A stretch of 12,182 nt of DNA. It comes from an uncultured Porphyromonadaceae bacterium. Its GTDB lineage: Bacteria > Bacteroidota > Bacteroidia > Bacteroidales > Muribaculaceae. The notes beneath the pieces were generated by a model. That model was not told where the DNA came from. It saw only the letters and a program-made list of their open reading frames with translations, and did not search any database. How positions within the stretch are numbered: position 1 is the stretch's first letter; the number at the start of each line of letters is the position of its first letter. Below are positions 7,998 to 12,182 of this stretch, one piece after another. The DNA lies in contig CAMWRO010000060.1 in assembly GCA_947176615.1 (NCBI GenBank), positions 1 through 12,182 on the forward strand. Reading direction: 5' to 3'. The translations under genes and the position numbers were made by a program.

Positions 7998-8501
7998 ATG
8001 AAACGACCTCTCTCCCGACTTCTCGTCGTGACAGCAGCAGCTATGGGTGTGCTCCCGTCGTGTGACAACGTCAACGACGAGCGCATCCCTTATGCTCCTG
8101 TGTACATAACCTTCACCACCGAGGCCGAATGGCGACTCTACGGCACACCGGCGGCAAGCGATGTCCGTCGTTTTATCAAGAGCGAGAAATTGCCTGCGCG
8201 ATTCCCCTACACGGCCATGAGCGAAACCGGATTCGGCGGTGTGATGCTCGTCTGTGACGCTTTGGGCGAAAACAGGGCGTTTGACCTTGCATGCCCGGTG
8301 GAAGTCAGTCAAAAAGTGAGAATCTATGTCCCCGAGGGGGAAATCAACGCCCAATGCCCTGTGTGCGGAAGCACTTATGACATCATGTCGGGTTATGGAC
8401 ATCCCTTGTCAGGACCCGCACAAAAAGACGGCTACTGGCTGAAAACCTATCGTGTATCTTATACCGGCCGTCCGCTCGAATACATTGTAGTCACGAGATA
8501 A
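7998..8501 (+). CDS. Putative lipoprotein with a Rieske-like domain lacking both ligand histidines
   Basis: This 167-residue protein has a lipoprotein-type signal peptide ending in LPSC (C22), so it is probably anchored in the envelope. The acidic stretch after the Cys (DNVNDE) would be compatible with surface export. The C-terminal half resembles a Rieske ferredoxin: CPV (99-101), then CPVCGSTYD (120-128), then a Gly-rich turn and SGPA (138-141). Canonical Rieske proteins have C-x-H and C-x-x-H ligands. Here the first His position is Val101 and the second is Cys123, giving C99, C120 and C123. C86 is another cysteine in the mature protein. It may therefore not hold an ordinary 2Fe-2S Rieske cluster, and a structural disulfide or other metal site is possible. 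It is the third gene of the pyrE operon and converges on the lytR-like gene with a 6-bp gap. Confidence 0.75.
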   Translation: MKRPLSRLLVVTAAAMGVLPSCDNVNDERIPYAPVYITFTTEAEWRLYGTPAASDVRRFIKSEKLPARFPYTAMSETGFGGVMLVCDALGENRAFDLACPVEVSQKVRIYVPEGEINAQCPVCGSTYDIMSGYGHPLSGPAQKDGYWLKTYRVSYTGRPLEYIVVTR

Positions 8502-8507
8502 TCCCGG

Positions 8508-9209
8508 CTACCTTGCGTTACCTTTTAACGTAGCGGATATTTCGGCAGAATATTGCCGGCCTATGGGGAGCGATGTCCCGTCGATTAATTTCACTTCCTG
8601 CTTGTTGAAACTCTGTATCTTGGATACCGCCACAATAAACGACCGGTGAATACGGAGAAACGCATCGGCCGGCAGCATACCGCCTATATTTTTCAATATC
8701 ACACGGGAAATCGTACACACCCCGTTTTCACGGAATATCTTTGAATACCCCTCCATTGCCTCGATATACAAAATTTCATTGAGCGGAATGGTCACATTGT
8801 TGTAATCCTGTTTCACCACAAGTGACTGCGGGGCAACCGGCTGCGGGACACCGATACGACGCATTGCCTTGGAAATCGCAGTCCGGAACCGGCTGAATGC
8901 AAACGGCTTGTGAAGATAATCCACGGCATCGAGATTGAACCCCTCAAGAGCATAATTGAGGTAGGCAGTCGTAAAAATGAAACAGGTATCGTCAGGGAGC
9001 TGTGTTGCTATTGTCAACCCGTTTACCCCCTCCATTTCAATGTCGAGAAACACGAGGGCCGGACGATGATGCCTGATAGCCTCTAACCCCACTACAGGAT
9101 CGCTGAATGTCATCAGTTCAAACCCTCCAATGCGTTCACAGAACCGTCTTATAACATCGAGAGCCAACGGTTCGTCATCAATTGCTATACACTTAATCGT
9201 TCCGTTCAT
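8508..9209 (-). CDS. LytTR-family response regulator
   Basis: This 233-residue cytoplasmic regulator has the LytR/AgrA-type layout. The receiver domain (about 4-118) shows the acidic pair D11/D12, the phosphoacceptor D56 in FLDIEM (54-59), T80/T81 and K101-P102. The LytTR DNA-binding domain (about 130-228) shows IEAMEGYSKIF (149-159), FLRIHRSFIV (184-193) and PIGRQY (215-220), which are typical of the family. Its ATG overlaps the TAA of the upstream kinase gene by one nucleotide (TAATG), so the pair is translationally coupled. The targets are not evident. LytTR proteins bind direct repeats, and I found no clear pair of these in the neighbouring promoters. Confidence 0.94.
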   Translation of the reverse strand: MNGTIKCIAIDDEPLALDVIRRFCERIGGFELMTFSDPVVGLEAIRHHRPALVFLDIEMEGVNGLTIATQLPDDTCFIFTTAYLNYALEGFNLDAVDYLHKPFAFSRFRTAISKAMRRIGVPQPVAPQSLVVKQDYNNVTIPLNEILYIEAMEGYSKIFRENGVCTISRVILKNIGGMLPADAFLRIHRSFIVAVSKIQSFNKQEVKLIDGTSLPIGRQYSAEISATLKGNAR

Positions 9210-10234
9210 TACATTTTTATCTTTAGCGACACACTAAACACATTATCTTTCTCCAAGGTTTCAAGCTGATGCCTTCCGGGAAAAATCCCGCTTAACCGCG
9301 CACGACAATTTTCAATGCCCACCGGGACTTCACTTTTAAACTCGTCGCGGTGTTTCATGATGTTGTTACTTGTCGTGAACAGCAACTCGCCGGCCCTGAC
9401 AGCCAGCCTTATCCTTATCAAGCAGTCAGTCGTGGCCGAAGCCCCATACTTGAAAGCGTTTTCAACAAATGTCAGCATCAGCATGGGAGGAATCATGACC
9501 GACTCGTCATCGGCTTCATGAGTCCATTCTACCGTCGTGTGGCTGTTTAACCTCAGTGACTGCAATTCGATGTAATTGTCGATATAGGCAATCTCGTCCT
9601 TCAACGGGACAAGCTCGTTTTCAATAGTCACATATGTATATTTCAGCAATTCGGTAAACTTTATGAACGCGTCCTCAGCCTTAGGGGAATTCCCGATGAC
9701 AAGACTGTAAATCGAATTGAGAGTGTTGAACATGAAATGAGGGCTTATCTGAGCCTTGAACATCGCCAGCTCGGCCTTGTCGCGCTGCATCTCGATTTTA
9801 CGTTTGACAAGAATCTGGGCAAACAGCTCTTTCACAAATGACACCGTAACGGAATACCCCATGACGAGCGAAAACATCAGCCACAGCGACAGGGATATAC
9901 CATAGTCCCGGATACGGGTCTGATATTCGCTGAGGGACGGAGTGACGAAATCCTCATCGGGGCGAGGATATAAGGTTATAAGGTAATTCCCCAATATCAG
10001 CGCGACAACGACAACGGCTATGCGCTTGTATTCCTGATGCAGAACACATTGCGGGATATTGACACGACGCATGACAAAATAGCATGTGTACATATACAGA
10101 CACACCACGACAAAGAACCAAGGCAACCATGTCATCCAGTAGTAAGCCGGACCGAGCAATACGAGAACCGGCATAACCACAACACAGAAAAACAGGTCAA
10201 ATATCAGCGTCGTCTTGTTTTCAAACGTTTTCAT
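9209..10234 (-). CDS. LytS/YehU-type sensor histidine kinase
   Basis: This 341-residue inner-membrane kinase has four predicted membrane segments (about 11-31, 36-56, 72-88, 115-135), followed by a short helix and a cytoplasmic His_kinase/HATPase module. The phosphorylated histidine is H166 in QISPHFMFN (162-170). The N box is MLTFVENAFKYG (253-264), with N259 predicted to bind Mg-ATP, and the G box is VGIENCRARL (305-314). There is no periplasmic sensor domain of any size; the loop between segments 3 and 4 is about 25 residues (89-114). The stimulus is therefore probably sensed in or near the membrane. It should phosphorylate the coupled LytTR regulator. The chosen ATG directly follows a good -33/-7 promoter, which implies little or no leader. 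Confidence 0.94.
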   Translation of the reverse strand: MKTFENKTTLIFDLFFCVVVMPVLVLLGPAYYWMTWLPWFFVVVCLYMYTCYFVMRRVNIPQCVLHQEYKRIAVVVVALILGNYLITLYPRPDEDFVTPSLSEYQTRIRDYGISLSLWLMFSLVMGYSVTVSFVKELFAQILVKRKIEMQRDKAELAMFKAQISPHFMFNTLNSIYSLVIGNSPKAEDAFIKFTELLKYTYVTIENELVPLKDEIAYIDNYIELQSLRLNSHTTVEWTHEADDESVMIPPMLMLTFVENAFKYGASATTDCLIRIRLAVRAGELLFTTSNNIMKHRDEFKSEVPVGIENCRARLSGIFPGRHQLETLEKDNVFSVSLKIKM

Positions 10235-10238
10235 GACG

Positions 10239-10270
10239 CAAAATTAGCACTATTATTCCGCTCCGGCAAC
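10239..10270 (-). promoter_or_regulatory. Promoter of the kinase-regulator operon, possibly leaderless
   Basis: On the minus strand, TAATTTTG (10246 to 10239) matches the -7 consensus TAnnTTTG. GTTG (10270 to 10267) sits 20 nt upstream at the -33 position. Only 4 nt separate the -7 box from the ATG at 10234. The usual start position, about 5 nt past the box, would coincide with the start codon. Confidence 0.6.
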
Positions 10271-10333
10271 CTCATTGGTCCACACTTTTGAGCATTTCAT
10301 TTACAATCGACGCCCAATTACGATAAAAAATGC

Positions 10334-10341
10334 TATATTTG
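10334..10341 (+). promoter_or_regulatory. -7 box of the coiled-coil lipoprotein gene
   Basis: TATATTTG is an exact TAnnTTTG match, 21 nt before the ATG at 10363, giving a predicted leader of about 16 nt. No -33 TTTG is seen at 19-21 nt spacing. A 7-bp dyad, AGCATTT (10291-10297) with AAATGCT (10328-10334), flanks the expected -33 region and touches this box. Confidence 0.55.
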
Positions 10342-10362
10342 TAACCAAAATACATAACAAGC

Positions 10363-11229
10363 ATGAAATCTTACGTCATATATTTGTCGCTATCCATCTT
10401 CGTTATGACCTCATGCAACGAGGCAAAAACTCCTGATGCCGGACAGCAGGCCCTTCTTGATGCTTCGCGACAGGAGCTGGTCACGGCACTTGAAGAACGG
10501 GACCAGCTGCTGGCCCTCGTCAAGGAAATTTCGACGAGCATGAACCGGATAAAGCATCTGGAACACATTCTGACCGTAGGCGAGGCCCAGCCTAAAGAAA
10601 ATTCCCGCCGCAACGCGCAGATTCTTGCCGACATAAAATCAATAAGAGCTACCTTGAGACATCGCCGCGAGGAGCTTGCCGCACTGGAGGCAAAACTACA
10701 GGAATCGTCATTGTTTACCGATGAACTCAGCGGTACTATCGCGGTTCTGCGCTCCCAGATCGACACGCAGTCAGCGGAAATAGAGTCACTTCAGAAAAAG
10801 CTGTCGGCCGCAAACCAAGAAATCGAATCCCTGACCTCTACCATTGACTCTCTCAACACTACCGTCGAGACGGTCAACAATGAACTCGTCGATGCCGTCG
10901 CCCAATCCACCGGTCTTGAAAACGAGCTCAACACCTGTTACTATGTGATTGCCTCCAAGAGCGAATTGAAACGGCACAAAATAATCGAAAGCGGATTTTT
11001 GCGGAAAACCAAGATATTGAAAGGCAATTTTGACCACGGATTCTTCACTGTCGGCGACAAGCGCAGTCTTGACACTATTTTCACGACAACATCAGAACTG
11101 AAAATACACACTACACATCCGGCTCAGTCCTTCAGGATAATCGATGTCAATGGCAGCAAGGCCCTTGAAATCACTGATCCTGAACAATTCTGGAACCTGT
11201 CAAACTACCTTGTAATCGAGCGCGAATAG
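10363..11229 (+). CDS. Coiled-coil lipoprotein
   Basis: This 288-residue protein has a lipoprotein signal peptide with lipobox VMTSC (C18), so it should be anchored to an envelope membrane. Residues 28-190 are almost entirely helical, with heptad patterns (for example EIESLQKKLSAANQEIESL, 139-157) that predict a long coiled coil broken near 72-85. The C-terminal 95 residues form a separate compact domain beginning CYYVIASKSELKRH (192-205) and ending with DPEQFWNLSNYLVI (272-285). Similar Bacteroidetes proteins are, as I recall, sometimes named Cbp1-family collagen-binding adhesins, but I do not consider that activity shown here. It diverges from the sensor kinase operon, which makes it a candidate target or partner, by position only. 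Confidence 0.85.
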   Translation: MKSYVIYLSLSIFVMTSCNEAKTPDAGQQALLDASRQELVTALEERDQLLALVKEISTSMNRIKHLEHILTVGEAQPKENSRRNAQILADIKSIRATLRHRREELAALEAKLQESSLFTDELSGTIAVLRSQIDTQSAEIESLQKKLSAANQEIESLTSTIDSLNTTVETVNNELVDAVAQSTGLENELNTCYYVIASKSELKRHKIIESGFLRKTKILKGNFDHGFFTVGDKRSLDTIFTTTSELKIHTTHPAQSFRIIDVNGSKALEITDPEQFWNLSNYLVIERE

Positions 11230-11268
11230 CCGTTTATTGGCAGATTTATGCCGTCTATTTGCACCTCC

Positions 11269-11299
11269 TTTGAAGTGTCGCCTTCAAGGGTTACTTTTG
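11269..11299 (+). promoter_or_regulatory. Promoter of the SusC-like gene
   Basis: The -33 element TTTG (11269-11272) and the -7 element TACTTTTG (11292-11299) both match the Bacteroidetes consensus exactly, with 19 nt between them. The predicted start is near 11304, leaving a leader of about 16 nt before the ATG at 11321. This is the best promoter in the window. Confidence 0.8.
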
Positions 11300-11321
11300 C
11301 GGTAACAAATATTTTACCGCA
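11298..11321. promoter_or_regulatory. 8-bp inverted repeat spanning the susC-like start region
   Basis: TGCGGTAA (11298-11305) and TTACCGCA (11314-11321) are perfect inverted copies separated by 8 nt. The left arm overlaps the end of the -7 box and the right arm includes the A of the start codon. Since transcription should begin near 11304, most of the left arm would not be in the mRNA, so a DNA operator is more likely than an RNA hairpin. A second, 6-bp dyad, TTGAAG (11270-11275) with CTTCAA (11282-11287), overlaps the -33 element. Confidence 0.55.
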
Positions 11322-12106
11322 TGACTAAACATCTCTTATTGCTTATTCTGCTCCTCGCGTTTACTACACACGTCTATCCTCAGGCAAGCGGACCTGTGGA
11401 CATTTCAGGTATCATAACCGACGAGAACGGTGACGCGCTGATCGGAGCCTCGGTGAGCGTCAATGACACGGATGGTCTTGCAACCGTAACTGACATAGAC
11501 GGAAAATTCGCCCTTTCCGAAGTCCCGGAAAATTCAGTCATCACCGTTTCCTATATCAGCTATATTCCACAGGAGTTCAAGCTGATTCCGGGCCGCAAAG
11601 AGTACCACATAACCCTTAAAGCGGTGGGGGCACAACTCGACGAGGTGGTAGTGGTGGGTTACGCCACTCAACGCAAAGTCGACCTGACCGGAGCTGTTTC
11701 CTCAATCGGAGCAGCGACACTGGCCGACCGCCCTCTGACCAATGCCACCAACGCTCTGGCCGGTCTCGCCCCCGGACTATCCGTGACCAACAGCGGCGGC
11801 AACACCCCGGGTTATGAGTCGCAAAGCATCCTCGTGCGCGGGCAGGGCACGCTCAACAACTCGGCCCCGCTTGTCGTTGTCGACGGCATGACCGGAATAG
11901 CCATCAGCGATATAAACCCGCAGGACATCGAGAACATCTCCATATTAAAAGATGCCGCGTCATCGGCCATCTACGGCTCCCGGGCCGCCAACGGCGTCAT
12001 CCTCATCACAACGCGCCACGGACTCCAGTCAGCGCCACGACTGACTTATAGCGGCAACGTGTCATTTGAAACCGTGGCGAAACGCATGAACCTCGTTACC
12101 GCCTAA
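11321..12106 (+). CDS. SusC/RagA-type TonB-dependent receptor, N-terminal part cut short by an in-frame stop
   Basis: SusC-like proteins are roughly 1000-residue outer-membrane barrels that import glycans or peptides with a SusD lipoprotein. This ORF yields only 261 residues. It contains a signal peptide (about 1-21), a carboxypeptidase-D-like beta domain (about 27-101; SGIITDENGDALIGASVSV), the TonB-box-like LDEVVVVGY (106-114) and a complete plug domain (about 118-234; SSAIYGSRAANGVILITT at 214-231). Translation then stops at TAA (12104-12106) after MNLVTA. The same frame continues with ADFMEIQHAGRLANG, the sequence expected next in a SusC protein. The stop replaces a position that is usually Tyr, so one base change would explain it. 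As read, the product has no barrel and could not act as a transporter. A sequencing error is the main alternative. Confidence 0.85.
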   Translation: MTKHLLLLILLLAFTTHVYPQASGPVDISGIITDENGDALIGASVSVNDTDGLATVTDIDGKFALSEVPENSVITVSYISYIPQEFKLIPGRKEYHITLKAVGAQLDEVVVVGYATQRKVDLTGAVSSIGAATLADRPLTNATNALAGLAPGLSVTNSGGNTPGYESQSILVRGQGTLNNSAPLVVVDGMTGIAISDINPQDIENISILKDAASSAIYGSRAANGVILITTRHGLQSAPRLTYSGNVSFETVAKRMNLVTA

Positions 12107-12182
12107 GCCGATTTCATGGAGATACAGCACGCCGGACGGCTAGCCAACGGACAGGCGCCCCGTTTCTCACAGGGCAAAATTG
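12107..12182 (+). pseudogene. In-frame continuation of the interrupted SusC-like gene, running off the window
   Basis: Directly after the TAA, the same frame reads ADFMEIQHAGRLANGQAPRF and stays open to the window end. This resembles the first part of the SusC barrel after the plug, so the two pieces are one ancestral gene split by a point change with no frameshift. An ATG at 12116 could be picked by gene callers as a new start, but it is internal and has no signal peptide. Confidence 0.7.

Noticed and set aside
8516..8530. CGTTA/TAACG dyad at the end of the regulator gene as a terminator
   Set aside because: The stem is only 5 bp, AT-rich, inside the coding sequence, and not followed by a T-tract on either strand.
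11230..11268. A terminator after the coiled-coil lipoprotein gene
   Set aside because: The only pairing seen is GGC/GCC of 3 bp without a T-tract, which is too weak to call.
12104..12106. Alternative genetic code or programmed readthrough to explain the in-frame TAA
   Set aside because: TAA also ends other intact genes here (GH13, pyrE, the SRPBCC-like gene, the Rieske-like lipoprotein), so it is not reassigned. There is no visible recoding structure, and a point mutation or base-call error is simpler.

Overview
The window looks like chromosomal DNA from a gut Bacteroidales bacterium, most plausibly Muribaculaceae or a relative. Four things point there: a SusC/RagA-type TonB-dependent receptor, lipoprotein signals ending in S-C, secreted glycoside hydrolases with NPCBM and other accessory domains, and several matches to the Bacteroidetes -7 promoter element TAnnTTTG. 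The species cannot be fixed from this sequence alone.

Layout. Positions 136-2160 (+) encode a secreted GH13 pullulanase-type enzyme. It converges, across a strong bidirectional terminator, on a large multidomain GH27 enzyme (2236-5523, -). Upstream of that, also on the minus strand, is a secreted His/Arg/Pro/Gly/Asn-rich low-complexity protein (5654-6730), which ends in its own terminator with a perfect 19-bp stem. Diverging from it is a tight operon (6900-8501, +): pyrE, a small SRPBCC-like protein, and a lipoprotein whose C-terminal half resembles a Rieske fold without the usual histidine ligands. This operon meets, with only 6 bp between stops, a LytS/LytTR-type two-component pair (10234-8508, -) coupled by a 1-nt TAATG overlap. 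A coiled-coil lipoprotein (10363-11229, +) diverges from the kinase. The window ends in a SusC-like gene (11321 onward, +) that is interrupted by an in-frame TAA.

How the genes work together. The two hydrolases would release sugars from alpha-glucans and, probably, alpha-galactosides. They appear to be separate transcription units rather than part of a visible SusCD locus. PyrE supplies pyrimidine synthesis. The sensor kinase and LytTR regulator form a complete signalling pair with no obvious target, although dyad symmetries lie at the pyrE and susC-like promoters.

The points most worth a second look are the single-codon interruption of the SusC gene, the inverted repeat covering that gene's promoter and start codon, the Rieske-like lipoprotein with altered ligands, the apparently leaderless kinase promoter, and the HRPG-repeat protein. 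I see no convincing wholly new multi-gene system, CRISPR array, insertion sequence or RNA gene.
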